A stretch of 30,219 bases of DNA from Planctomycetota bacterium. Its GTDB lineage: Bacteria > Planctomycetota > Planctomycetia > Pirellulales > Lacipirellulaceae. The notes beneath the pieces are model-generated. The model made no database searches. It was given only the letters and a program-made list of their open reading frames with translations, and was not told the origin of the DNA. Positions 22,433 through 30,219 of this stretch are shown piece after piece. A program made the position numbers and the translations under genes. The number at the start of each line of letters is the position of its first letter. Position 1 is the stretch's first letter. The DNA lies in the NCBI GenBank assembly GCA_013151315.1, contig JAADIN010000048.1:1-30219 (forward strand). The letters run 5' to 3'.

Positions 22433-25400
22433 ATGACTGACGCCCAAAGCACTCCGCCTCCCCTGTCTGACGACCGGTTGTCCCTGCTCGACAAAATCAT
22501 GCGGTTTTGTTTGGACAACAAATTGGTGGTTGCTTTGCTGTGTGTCGTGATCGTGGTCTGGGGCGCGATGGTCGCGCCGTTCGATTGGCAACTGGGCGGC
22601 TTGCCACGCAGCCCTGTGCCAACCGATGCGATTCCCGATATCGGCGAAAACCAACAGATCATCTTCACCGAATGGATGGGCCGTTCGCCGGAAGATGTCG
22701 AAGACCAGATTAGCTATCCGCTCACTGTCGCGTTGTTGGGCGTGCCGGGCGTCAAAACGATTCGCAGTTACTCTTCTTTTGGTTTTTCGTCGATTTACGT
22801 CATTTTCAACGAGGACGTAGAGTTTTACTGGTCGCGCACCCGTGTGCTAGAAAAACTAAACAGCCTATCGGCCGGAACGCTACCCGACGGAGTGCAGCCT
22901 GCCCTGGGGCCTGACTCCACACCCCTGGGCCAAATTTACTGGTACACGCTCGAAGGTCGCGACCCCGATGGTCAACCAGTTGGCGGCTGGGATCTGCATG
23001 AGCTACGCACCATTCAAGATTGGTACGTTCGCTACTACCTGTTAGCCGCCGAGGGCATTAGCGAAGTTGCATCGATCGGCGGCTTTGTGCAGGAATACCA
23101 AATTGATGTCGATCCCGACGCCATGCGCGCTGCCCGCGTCAACCTGCAAGACATTTTCATGGCCGTCCGCAAGTCGAACATCGACGTCGGCGCCCGAAGT
23201 ATCGAAATCAACAAGGCCGAGTACTTTATCCGGGGCCTGGGATTTATTGAAAAAGTTGAGGATATCGAGCAGAGTGTCGTTGCCGTCAACGACGACGTGC
23301 CGATCACGATCAAAGACGTAGCTAGAGTGACGCTCGGGCCGTCCATTCGCCGTGGCGCACTGGACAAAGGTGGTGCCGAAGCAGTCGGTGGAGTCGTCGT
23401 AGTGCGTTACGGCTTCAACCCGCTGGAATCGATCAAGAACATCAAGAAGAAAATCGATGAATTCGCTCCTGGATTGGCCACCAAGGTGGTGATCGATTAC
23501 AAGCAGGTTCAGCGTACCGAAGTGATTGCCTACGCCACCAAGCACGATTTCGAAGGATTTCAAGCCGCCCAGCCAAACCACGACGCATGGGTCAAGCATT
23601 TACGAAGCACACCACGCGATAACTGGCCCGATTGGGCGACGACCAGCCAGGTGACCGTCGTTCCTTTTTACGACCGAACTGGCCTCATCTACGAAACGCT
23701 CGGTACGCTCAACACGGCGCTCATCGAAGAAATTTTGGTGACAGTCATCGTGATTCTCGTCTTTGTGCTGCACCTGCGTAGTTCGATCCTCATCAGCATG
23801 TTGCTGCCGCTGGCGGTGTTGATGTGTTTTATTGGGATGAAGACATTTGGCGTCGATGCCAATATCGTTGCGCTCTCTGGCATAGCGATCGCTATTGGCA
23901 CGATGGTCGATATGGGCATTATTCTTTGCGAGAATATATTAAAACACCTTGAGGAGGCCGGGCCTGAGGAAGATCGCAAAGAGGTCATTTTTCGTGCGTC
24001 GAGGGAAGTCGGCGGCGCGGTGCTCACTGCCGTTTCGACCACGATCATCAGTTTCCTGCCAGTGTTTACGATGATCGGTGCCGAAGGAAAACTATTCAAG
24101 CCGCTTGCCTTTACCAAGACGTTTGCGCTGCTGGCGTCCGTGATTGTTGCGCTGACAATTATCCCCCCCGCGGCCCATTTGCTGTTTACCGTCAACATCG
24201 GCAAGCGGTTTCGTCGTGCTTTGCTGACCATGCTTGTAGCGATCGGCTTGATGGCCAGCGTTTGGATTTCGTGGTGGGTCGGTGCGATCGCGGTTGCTCT
24301 GGGGGTTTATTATTTGGTGGAGGAAAGTCTTCCTCCTCACATTCGTCGCATGACTCCACTTGTCGCGAGCGGAGCGGCCATTGTGTTGGTCGGAACTTTG
24401 TTGACCGAACACTGGCTGCCACTGGGGCCAGAGAAAGGCATGATCGACAACCTCGGCTTTGTCGTTTTGTTGCTGGGCGGGCTGTTAGCGTTCTTCCTGC
24501 TGTTTGAGCGCTATCTGTATGCGCCGATCTTACGGTGGTGTTTACAGAACAAGATGCTCTTTCTCTCAATTCCAATGCTCATCGTTATGCTAGGCGGCTG
24601 TGTTTGGCTAGGGTTCGACAACCTATTTGGCACACTGCTTGGACCGCTTGCCAAACCGGCTCGCAGCACCACGGTTTGGCAGTCGACGGCGAGTCTCTTT
24701 CCTGGCCTCGGAAAAGAGTTCATGCCGCCGCTCGACGAGGGGTCGTACCTCTACATGCCAACTACGATGCCTCATGCTTCGATTGGCGAAGTGATGGATG
24801 TTTTACAGTTGCAGGACAAGGCGATTATGGGGATCCCCGAGGTTGAACTAGTAGTCGGAAAACTGGGCCGCGTCGAGAGCCCACTTGATCCTGCGCCTGT
24901 CTCGATGATTGAAACCGTCATTAACTACCGTTCTGAGTACGTGACCAACAAAGAAGGCCATCGGATCAAGTTTCGTTATCTGCAAGACAAACAAAAATTC
25001 GCCCGCGACCAGCAAGGAGACCTCATCGAAGATCCCGAAGGGCGGCCGTTTCGCCAATGGCGAGACCACATCCGAACCACCGACGATATTTGGAAAGAGA
25101 TCACCGACGCTGCCCGAGTTCCCGGCACCACTTCGGCTCCCAAACTTCAACCAATCGCCGCACGGATTGTGATGCTCCAAAGCGGCATGCGCGCGCCGAT
25201 GGGTGTCAAAGTAAAAGGGCCCGATTTGGAAACGATCGAACGCGTTTGTCTCCAAATCGAAACCTTTTTGAAACAAGTTCCTCGTGTCGAAGCTTCTGCC
25301 ACGATCGCAGATCGAATTGTCGGTAAGCCCTATTTAGAAATCGATTTTGACCGCGAGAGGATTGCCCGCTATGGACTAACGGTTCGTGACGTACAGAATG

Positions 25401-26395
25401 TTGTCGAAGTGGCGATCGGCGGTCGGCGCATCACGACGACTGTCGAAGGCCGCGAACGATTTCCCGTACGTGTACGATACCTTCGTGAGCTACGCAATGG
25501 GATCGAGCCAATCGAAAAAATCCTGGTACCCACACGAGACGGAGCGCACGTCCCACTGACCCAAGTCGCAGACATTAACTACGTCCGGGGTCCACAGGTC
25601 GTGAAGAGCGAAGATACCTTTTTGGTCGGTTATGTGCTCTTCGACATGAAGGCTGGAAATGCCGAAGTTGACGTGGTGGAGGACTGCCAACGTTACCTCA
25701 AAAAAAAGATCGACAGTGGCGAATTCAATTTGCCTGCCGGTGTAAGCTATGTATTTGCCGGCAACTACGAAAATCAGATCCGCTCACAAAAAACGTTGAT
25801 GGTGGTACTACCTGTTGCTCTCTTTGCGATTTTCCTAATTTTGTATTTTCAATTCCGATCTGTCATTACCACTTCGCTGGTATTTAGCGGCATCCTCGTC
25901 GCTTGGTCGGGCGGCTTCTTGATGGTCTGGCTTTACTCGCAACCGTGGTTCCTTAGTTTCTCTGTTTTTGGTACCGACATGCAGTCGTTTTTCCAGATTC
26001 ATCCGATCAATTTGAGCATTGCCGTTTGGGTCGGCTTCTTGGCCTTGTTTGGTATTGCCTCGGACGATGGTGTTGTGATTGCTACCTATTTAGACCAGAG
26101 TTTTCATCGTCACCAAATTTCGACCGTCAAGCAAGCAAGAGATGCGACCGTGGAAGCGGGGCAGCGCAGATGCCGTCCTTGCCTCATGACTTCCGCCACA
26201 ACCATCTTGGCATTGATTCCTGTACTCACCTCAAGTGGTCGTGGCTCAGATATCATGGTGCCAATGGCCATTCCCAGCTTCGGAGGCATGACGATTGTCA
26301 TCATTACCATGTTTATCGTCCCGACGCTGTATTGTGCCGTACAAGAATGGAAACTTCGTTTGGGCATCGATGACCCACGGTTTGCAGCTCGCTAG
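22433..26395 (+). CDS. CusA/CzcA-family heavy-metal RND efflux pump, enlarged
   Basis: This protein has 1320 residues, against about 1040-1050 for CusA or CzcA. It begins with the expected helix 1 (KIMRFCLDNKLVVALLCVVIVVWG) and the family blocks PVPTDAIPDIGENQQIIFTEW and DVEDQISYPLT. The proton-relay helix AIAIGTMVDMGIILCEN carries the conserved Asp and Glu and resembles the CusA type. LGKEFMPPLDEGSYLYMP opens the second half. Extra material includes a hydrophobic insert of three or four helices (about 590-695) before canonical helix 7 and insertions in both periplasmic halves. It should use the proton gradient to expel monovalent or divalent metal ions with the adaptor. No outer-membrane channel gene is present in the window. 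The stop codon lies directly against the left end of an IS5-type relic. Confidence 0.93.
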   Translation: MTDAQSTPPPLSDDRLSLLDKIMRFCLDNKLVVALLCVVIVVWGAMVAPFDWQLGGLPRSPVPTDAIPDIGENQQIIFTEWMGRSPEDVEDQISYPLTVALLGVPGVKTIRSYSSFGFSSIYVIFNEDVEFYWSRTRVLEKLNSLSAGTLPDGVQPALGPDSTPLGQIYWYTLEGRDPDGQPVGGWDLHELRTIQDWYVRYYLLAAEGISEVASIGGFVQEYQIDVDPDAMRAARVNLQDIFMAVRKSNIDVGARSIEINKAEYFIRGLGFIEKVEDIEQSVVAVNDDVPITIKDVARVTLGPSIRRGALDKGGAEAVGGVVVVRYGFNPLESIKNIKKKIDEFAPGLATKVVIDYKQVQRTEVIAYATKHDFEGFQAAQPNHDAWVKHLRSTPRDNWPDWATTSQVTVVPFYDRTGLIYETLGTLNTALIEEILVTVIVILVFVLHLRSSILISMLLPLAVLMCFIGMKTFGVDANIVALSGIAIAIGTMVDMGIILCENILKHLEEAGPEEDRKEVIFRASREVGGAVLTAVSTTIISFLPVFTMIGAEGKLFKPLAFTKTFALLASVIVALTIIPPAAHLLFTVNIGKRFRRALLTMLVAIGLMASVWISWWVGAIAVALGVYYLVEESLPPHIRRMTPLVASGAAIVLVGTLLTEHWLPLGPEKGMIDNLGFVVLLLGGLLAFFLLFERYLYAPILRWCLQNKMLFLSIPMLIVMLGGCVWLGFDNLFGTLLGPLAKPARSTTVWQSTASLFPGLGKEFMPPLDEGSYLYMPTTMPHASIGEVMDVLQLQDKAIMGIPEVELVVGKLGRVESPLDPAPVSMIETVINYRSEYVTNKEGHRIKFRYLQDKQKFARDQQGDLIEDPEGRPFRQWRDHIRTTDDIWKEITDAARVPGTTSAPKLQPIAARIVMLQSGMRAPMGVKVKGPDLETIERVCLQIETFLKQVPRVEASATIADRIVGKPYLEIDFDRERIARYGLTVRDVQNVVEVAIGGRRITTTVEGRERFPVRVRYLRELRNGIEPIEKILVPTRDGAHVPLTQVADINYVRGPQVVKSEDTFLVGYVLFDMKAGNAEVDVVEDCQRYLKKKIDSGEFNLPAGVSYVFAGNYENQIRSQKTLMVVLPVALFAIFLILYFQFRSVITTSLVFSGILVAWSGGFLMVWLYSQPWFLSFSVFGTDMQSFFQIHPINLSIAVWVGFLALFGIASDDGVVIATYLDQSFHRHQISTVKQARDATVEAGQRRCRPCLMTSATTILALIPVLTSSGRGSDIMVPMAIPSFGGMTIVIITMFIVPTLYCAVQEWKLRLGIDDPRFAAR

Positions 26396-27110
26396 GGCCA
26401 TGCCGAGCAACTATGTCCATAGAAAAGCAGGCATTCCCAAGGTGACGAAGAGGTTTAAGATTTTGCATCTTACGGCCACTTCGGTAACTTGGTTAGTGAA
26501 CTTTCGATTTTTGAGCTCTCCACCGAAAGTGTTTTTCATGCGGAACATGGAGGTTTCTGCCAAGCTGCGCCGATGGTAACCGACCGATTCTTTCCACGCT
26601 TTTCGCCCTTCGCGTCGAATCGCTCGCACCGCCTCGTCAAGGTCGATGGGATCCTCGGGTCGGGTAACTTGGAACATGATGCCCAGCTTGGACGCTCGCT
26701 TTTGCAGGCTGGTAGGGTGAGGGATCGTTACATCGACATCCATCAGCTTGACCAACGCGCGACCGAAACCTTCCGTTTGGCATAGGGGAGACGAAACAGA
26801 TCTCGAAGCGTCAACAAAGTTTCAATAGTCCCAGAGTTCCCAGAAGACGCGGGCTGTAAACAAATGGGCGACCAGCTCGCCCTTCGGTATTGCCATGCTC
26901 CCACTGGTCAATCACGTCTTCGTCGAACCACACTGTGATATCACCTCGGGAAACTAGCGAAGCGTTATGCGCTCGCCAATTGGTAATCTTGTAGGATTGA
27001 TTCTCTTGCTGGAGAGAAGAGGCTACCATAGAAAAGCTCCGTCAAATTGAGAAATGAGAAGTCCGTTCCCTCTCCGTACGGAAATTCATACGGAATTGTT
27101 CGGCAAGGCC
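26396..27110 (-). mobile_element. IS5-family insertion sequence relic with recognisable ends
   Basis: The left end GGCCATGCCGAGCAACT (26396-26412) and right end AATTGTTCGGCAAGGCC (27094-27110) are inverted repeats matching at 14 of 17 positions. They bracket a broken transposase gene. The 715-base length is short for the family because the catalytic centre is deleted. I could not recognise a clear target duplication. The left end touches the stop codon of the RND pump gene, so the element inserted immediately after it or created the present C-terminus. Confidence 0.7.
26411..27029 (-). pseudogene. IS5-family transposase, frameshifted and internally deleted
   Basis: The N-terminal part (27029-26811) encodes YKITNWRAHNASLVSRGDITVW and the RAGRPFVYS block of IS5-type transposases. 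Two frameshifts follow in the segment that should read TLLTLRDLFRLPY. Another frame (to 26411) continues with LVKLMDVDVTIPHPTSLQKR, then jumps from RPEDPIDLD to EAVRAIRREGRKAWKESVGYHRRSL and the family C-terminus. Roughly 150 residues that carry the first catalytic aspartates are missing at that jump. The gene cannot encode an active transposase. Confidence 0.85.
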
Positions 27111-27179
27111 GTTCTCCTGTTCGAGCCGTTACTCAGAAGTTGCCCTTGGTATTTCACAACGGGGCATTAAAATAACGAC

Positions 27180-28190
27180 ATGACCGAAAAATCAAAAGAG
27201 ACGCCTGACGAAAAACCCGCCGACGATCGCGTCCGCCACCTCGATGCCAAGGTGACCGACAAGCAGTTGTCGAAATATTTTTCCAATAGTTTTAATCGCT
27301 ATTCCGATTTCCAGCCACTCGCAAAAGGCGGAGCTGCCGAGTTGCGCTCCTGTCTCGACAACAACCTGGGGCGCACGGTGGTGATGAAAACCATCCATCC
27401 GCATTTGGCCAACAACGAGTACATGAGAGCACGGTTTCTGCGCGAGGCGCGCGTGACTTCGCAACTTCAGCATCCCAATACCGTGCCCGTTTACGAAATC
27501 GGCCACGACATCCAGGGACGCCTCTACTTCACGATGAAAAAAGTCGAAGGCGAGACCATCCGCGAAATTTTAGAAAACCAGATCGCCGGCGATCCCTCGG
27601 CAATTCATACCTACAACCTCGACCGCATGTTGGGGTTGATGATTCAGGTTTGCAATGCCCTGGCCTTTGCGCATGCCCACGGGGTAGTCCATCGCGATGT
27701 CAAACCCGAAAATATTCTCATTGGATTTTTCGGTGAAGTGATGCTCCTCGATTGGGGCGTCGCCAAAGTCTGGGCGTCCGACGAAGACGATTCGCAGCAC
27801 GGAATGATGGAGCATGAAGAGCTGACCGACATGGGGCAACGCCCCGGCACGCCCCTCTACATGTCGCCCGAACAGGTGCGAGGCGGCGGTGAAGCGATCG
27901 ACGCGCGAACCGACGTCTACAGCATTGGCGTCGTGCTCTACGAAATCCTCACGCTCAAAGAGCCTCTGCGGGGCAAACGGGTCAACGAGACGTTCGAGAT
28001 GATCGTCAACCAACCTCCCGTCCCGCCTCAAGAGCGCACCCCCCATCGGCATATCCCCGCAGAACTCGAGGCCATCACCCTCAAGGCGTTAGAAAAAGAC
28101 CCTCAGCGCCGATTCCAAACGATGCAAACACTGATCGAAGCGCTACGAGATTTCCGAAGCCAAGCCTTCGATTCGATCGCCGAGAGTTGA
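27180..28190 (+). CDS. Soluble Hanks-type serine/threonine protein kinase
   Basis: This protein has 336 residues. A charged N-terminal segment (about 1-43) precedes a complete kinase domain: a glycine-rich loop variant LAKGGAAEL, catalytic K70 (VVMKTI), E89 in helix C, HRDVKPEN with D173 and N178, and DWG at 191-193 in place of DFG. Next come an acidic activation segment with DEDDSQHGMMEHEE, the SPEQ motif, and DVYSIGVVLYEIL. All catalytic residues are present, so activity is expected. No membrane helix or sensor repeats follow, unlike most bacterial kinases of this class, so it is probably cytosolic. The target is unknown. It stands alone, between an IS relic and a convergent exporter gene. 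Confidence 0.93.
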   Translation: MTEKSKETPDEKPADDRVRHLDAKVTDKQLSKYFSNSFNRYSDFQPLAKGGAAELRSCLDNNLGRTVVMKTIHPHLANNEYMRARFLREARVTSQLQHPNTVPVYEIGHDIQGRLYFTMKKVEGETIREILENQIAGDPSAIHTYNLDRMLGLMIQVCNALAFAHAHGVVHRDVKPENILIGFFGEVMLLDWGVAKVWASDEDDSQHGMMEHEELTDMGQRPGTPLYMSPEQVRGGGEAIDARTDVYSIGVVLYEILTLKEPLRGKRVNETFEMIVNQPPVPPQERTPHRHIPAELEAITLKALEKDPQRRFQTMQTLIEALRDFRSQAFDSIAES

Positions 28191-28285
28191 GCCGCAACGC
28201 GCTAGCGTCGGGTAGCAGAGGTCATCGCCGCGCCCCCTGATCCGCGCCCCCCGCCCCCAAACCCGCGGCTAGCGCCGTGCGGCTC
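28189..28285. terminator. Inverted repeat between convergent genes, possible bidirectional terminator
   Basis: Eighteen bases at 28189-28206 (GAGCCGCAACGCGCTAGC) pair with 28268-28285 with two central mismatches. A very C-rich spacer of 61 bases lies between. The position between the convergent kinase and MATE genes suits transcription stopping from both sides, but no T-runs follow. It could equally be a dispersed planctomycete repeat. Confidence 0.4.
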
Positions 28286-28304
28286 ACTCACCCCACGCAA
28301 AGCA

Positions 28305-29777
28305 CTAGAAGAGTGGCAGCACTTTTTTCGAAGGAGTGTCGGCGCTACTCGCCCGGTCAGGCCGAGTGATCTCATGCTGCTCGATTACGCGCATGCTACG
28401 CCACTTGCCGCCAAGGAAACGGAGGAGAAAAATGACACCCATCGCGCAGACCCAGGCCGTGACGGCCATCCAGCAGCCGTAGATGCTCAGATTCCACACA
28501 TCGATGGTTAGCCAACTGAGAATCGCCAGGAAGAATCCCATGATGAGGCTGGCGATCATCACAAACCGGGTGTCGCCTGCCCCTTTCAGGGCGGAAACGA
28601 AGATGATGTAGGTGGCATCCATCACGTTGTACGCAGCCACGATCTGTAGCAGATGGATGGCCATTCCGCGCAGTGTTTCTTGCTCGGCGACGTCTCCGTG
28701 GCCGGCAAAAAAACCATGCAAGAATAAATCGGGGGTCAGTAGGTACAAGGTCGATAGGAGCACCATGTATGCCAGAGAGATATGCAAGGCAGTCCAAGTT
28801 GCTTGGGCGGCCAGATCGTCACGGTTTTCGCCCAAGTGTTGGCCAACCAAGATGCTCACCCCAATGCCAAACCCCGAGATGGGCATAAACGCCATGGTTG
28901 CCACACTAAAGGCCAACGTAGTCGCTGCCGCTTCCATCGGCCCGACTCTGCCAATTAAGACCACGAATACCGTAAAACCCAATATCTCGAGTAACATCTG
29001 CATCCCGCTTGGTCCGCCGAAGTAGAGCAGTCGGCCAAAAAGAGTACGGTCGAAGCGCATGCCAGTCCAAGTATGAAACGGAAGACGGTATTTACGCTGC
29101 ATGATGAGTACAAAATAAATGATAGCCTTCAGCCACAATGCGGTGACCGTAGCCCAACCGGCGCCCGCGATGCCCATCTCAGGAAATCCGGCGTAGCCGA
29201 AGATCCAAAGGTAATCCAGCACCAAGTTCACGCAGGTCACCGAGGCATCGACCACCATCACCACCCAAGTCTTGCCCCGCCCGCTGTAGAATGCCGACAG
29301 TGCCGTTGCGATCAGAAACGCTGGGGCCCCGGCACAGAGAATTTGAAAGTACACTATTTCCAGCTGGGTTGACTCAGGCGAGTGCAGGGTCCAGGAGAAA
29401 ACCCAAGGCGCGAGCGGAATCATGGCTACGGCAAGTGGAGTCACGAACAGGGCTATCCAAACGCCTTGCCAAACGCTGGGCCCAATACGCTCGGGTTGTC
29501 CATTACCGTTGTACTGCGACACAAAAGTGTTGACATAGCCACAGATACCCATGGGCAAGCAGAAGACGGCATACCAAATAACCGCCGACGAGAATGCCGC
29601 CGACATAGCCGTGTTGGAGACCCGGTTGAGAAACATCCGGTCGACGAAGGTCATCACGGTCCAGGACAGGGTGGCCACCACGAGCGGAAAAGCCACCCCC
29701 AGCACTTCGCGCCCGCCCGCAGGCCGTCGCCACCAGGAGGTTTTGGTGTTGGTTAAAGAAGTGTCGGGAGAAAGCAC
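28305..29777 (-). CDS. MATE-family (NorM/DinF-like) multidrug efflux transporter
   Basis: This is a membrane protein of 490 residues with about twelve hydrophobic helices in two related halves. The first half starts GREVLGVAFPLVVATLSWTVMTFVDRMFL, and the second has GGPSGMQMLLEILGFTVFVVLIGRVG and FGIGVSILVGQHLGEN. These are standard MATE features. The second half also carries SALKGAGDTRFVM, a typical MATE block. Such proteins exchange Na+ or H+ for cationic drugs or metabolites. The start shown is a GTG at 29777 and no strong ribosome site is visible, so it is uncertain by a few residues. The gene is convergent with the kinase gene and divergent from the gene at the window edge. Confidence 0.9.
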   Translation of the reverse strand: MLSPDTSLTNTKTSWWRRPAGGREVLGVAFPLVVATLSWTVMTFVDRMFLNRVSNTAMSAAFSSAVIWYAVFCLPMGICGYVNTFVSQYNGNGQPERIGPSVWQGVWIALFVTPLAVAMIPLAPWVFSWTLHSPESTQLEIVYFQILCAGAPAFLIATALSAFYSGRGKTWVVMVVDASVTCVNLVLDYLWIFGYAGFPEMGIAGAGWATVTALWLKAIIYFVLIMQRKYRLPFHTWTGMRFDRTLFGRLLYFGGPSGMQMLLEILGFTVFVVLIGRVGPMEAAATTLAFSVATMAFMPISGFGIGVSILVGQHLGENRDDLAAQATWTALHISLAYMVLLSTLYLLTPDLFLHGFFAGHGDVAEQETLRGMAIHLLQIVAAYNVMDATYIIFVSALKGAGDTRFVMIASLIMGFFLAILSWLTIDVWNLSIYGCWMAVTAWVCAMGVIFLLRFLGGKWRSMRVIEQHEITRPDRASSADTPSKKVLPLF

Positions 29778-29931
29778 GCGGTACGGTCCTGGCTAGGGAA
29801 GGGCAACCTTGGGGCTGCCATTGTAGCGACCCCATCCGTTTGGCGAGCAAGTTCGTTGCCCCAGGACACTCCGTAGCCAAGAGGCGTTTGTCGGGAATCT
29901 GGCCGTTGGTTGAGGATTTGTCTGCCAGGGC
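29778..29931. other. Upstream region of the MATE gene
   Basis: No gene is recognised here. The promoter of the minus-strand exporter should lie in this stretch, possibly reaching into the mobile element next to it. No promoter boxes were clear. Confidence 0.4.
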
Positions 29932-29941
29932 CTATCATTGG
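29932..29941. repeat. Target-site duplication, left copy (element 2)
   Basis: CTATCATTGG recurs exactly at 30077-30086, immediately outside the element ends. With the following C the match is 11 bases. Confidence 0.8.
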
Positions 29942-30076
<135 letters not shown>

Positions 30077-30086
30077 CTATCATTGG
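30077..30086. repeat. Target-site duplication, right copy (element 2)
   Basis: This is an exact copy of CTATCATTGG from 29932-29941. Confidence 0.8.
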
Positions 30087-30127
30087 CTGCACTCGGATTT
30101 TATTCTCCTTCGACCCCATACACGCAG

Positions 30128-30219
30128 ATGCAACCCGCTCTCGATAAAAACGCTTCTCAAACGTCTCCCGCCGTAACCGAATATCTGGCCGAATTGGCCC
30201 AGCGAACTTCAGGCGACAT
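30128..30219 (+). CDS. Start of a gene running off the window, possibly FAD-binding oxidase
   Basis: From ATG 30128 the frame stays open to the end of the window and encodes MQPALDKNASQTSPAVTEYL followed by AELAQRTSGD. The pattern of a leading PAVTEYLAEL and then a short linker resembles the N-terminus of FAD-linked oxidases (glycolate/D-lactate oxidase-like) of planctomycetes. Only 30 residues are visible, so this is a weak guess. The ribosome site is poor. Confidence 0.4.
   Translation, partial: MQPALDKNASQTSPAVTEYLAELAQRTSGD

Noticed and set aside
27109..27120. GCCGTTCTCCTG, matching the inner right end of the small elements, as a possible third copy
   Set aside because: Only about 12 bases match, it overlaps the IS5-type right end, and neither a partner end nor a flanking duplication was found.

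Overview
The window reads as accessory chromosome of a Gram-negative-type bacterium, most likely a planctomycete of the Pirellulales group. This is inference from gene style: a stand-alone Hanks-type kinase with DWG in place of DFG, an ECF sigma factor with its zinc-finger anti-sigma factor, very long Cus-type efflux proteins, many receiver-domain proteins without DNA-binding output, and intergenic palindromes of a kind I associate with that group. No rRNA, tRNA or CRISPR array was seen.

Region 1 (200-9778, all minus strand) is a signalling island of seven genes. In order of transcription it encodes a lone receiver, a receiver-HD-GYP protein, a membrane kinase with a CxxCH haem-type sensor and PAS domain, a receiver-kinase, a receiver-HDOD protein, a receiver with a degenerate HD-GYP domain, and a receiver-kinase-receiver hybrid. 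Several neighbours overlap by 4-26 bases. The two middle kinases carry near-identical transmitter modules from a local duplication. Phosphoryl flow would end in cyclic-di-GMP hydrolysis (HD-GYP) and protein scaffolding (HDOD, degenerate HD-GYP), not in a DNA-binding regulator.

Region 2 (9779-11257) is decayed DNA. It holds a 164-bp terminal-inverted-repeat element with a target duplication, an unidentified 5'-truncated gene coupled to a 38-residue membrane peptide, and the C-terminal relic of an ISAzo13-type transposase.

Region 3 (11258-16604, plus strand) is a tight operon: a TauE/SafE permease, a metallo-beta-lactamase/double-rhodanese sulfur enzyme, and a DevBCA/MacAB-like exporter made of adaptor, FtsX-type permease and ATPase. 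I infer persulfide or sulfite detoxification together with export of an unknown substrate.

Region 4 (16672-26395) starts with a decayed GNAT gene on the minus strand. It continues with an ECF sigma factor, an anti-sigma factor with a Cys-rich extracytoplasmic domain, a small two-TM ion channel, and a very large CusB-like adaptor and CusA-like RND pump. I read it as a candidate metal-sensing and metal-efflux module.

Region 5 (26396-30219) contains an internally deleted IS5-family relic with recognisable ends, a soluble Ser/Thr kinase, a convergent MATE exporter, a second terminal-inverted-repeat element with the same ends as the first but a different core, and the start of a gene that leaves the window.

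The most unusual find is the pair of small elements (10113-10276 and 29942-30076). They share 18-bp ends and each is flanked by a 10-bp direct repeat, yet they enclose unrelated perfect or near-perfect palindromes.
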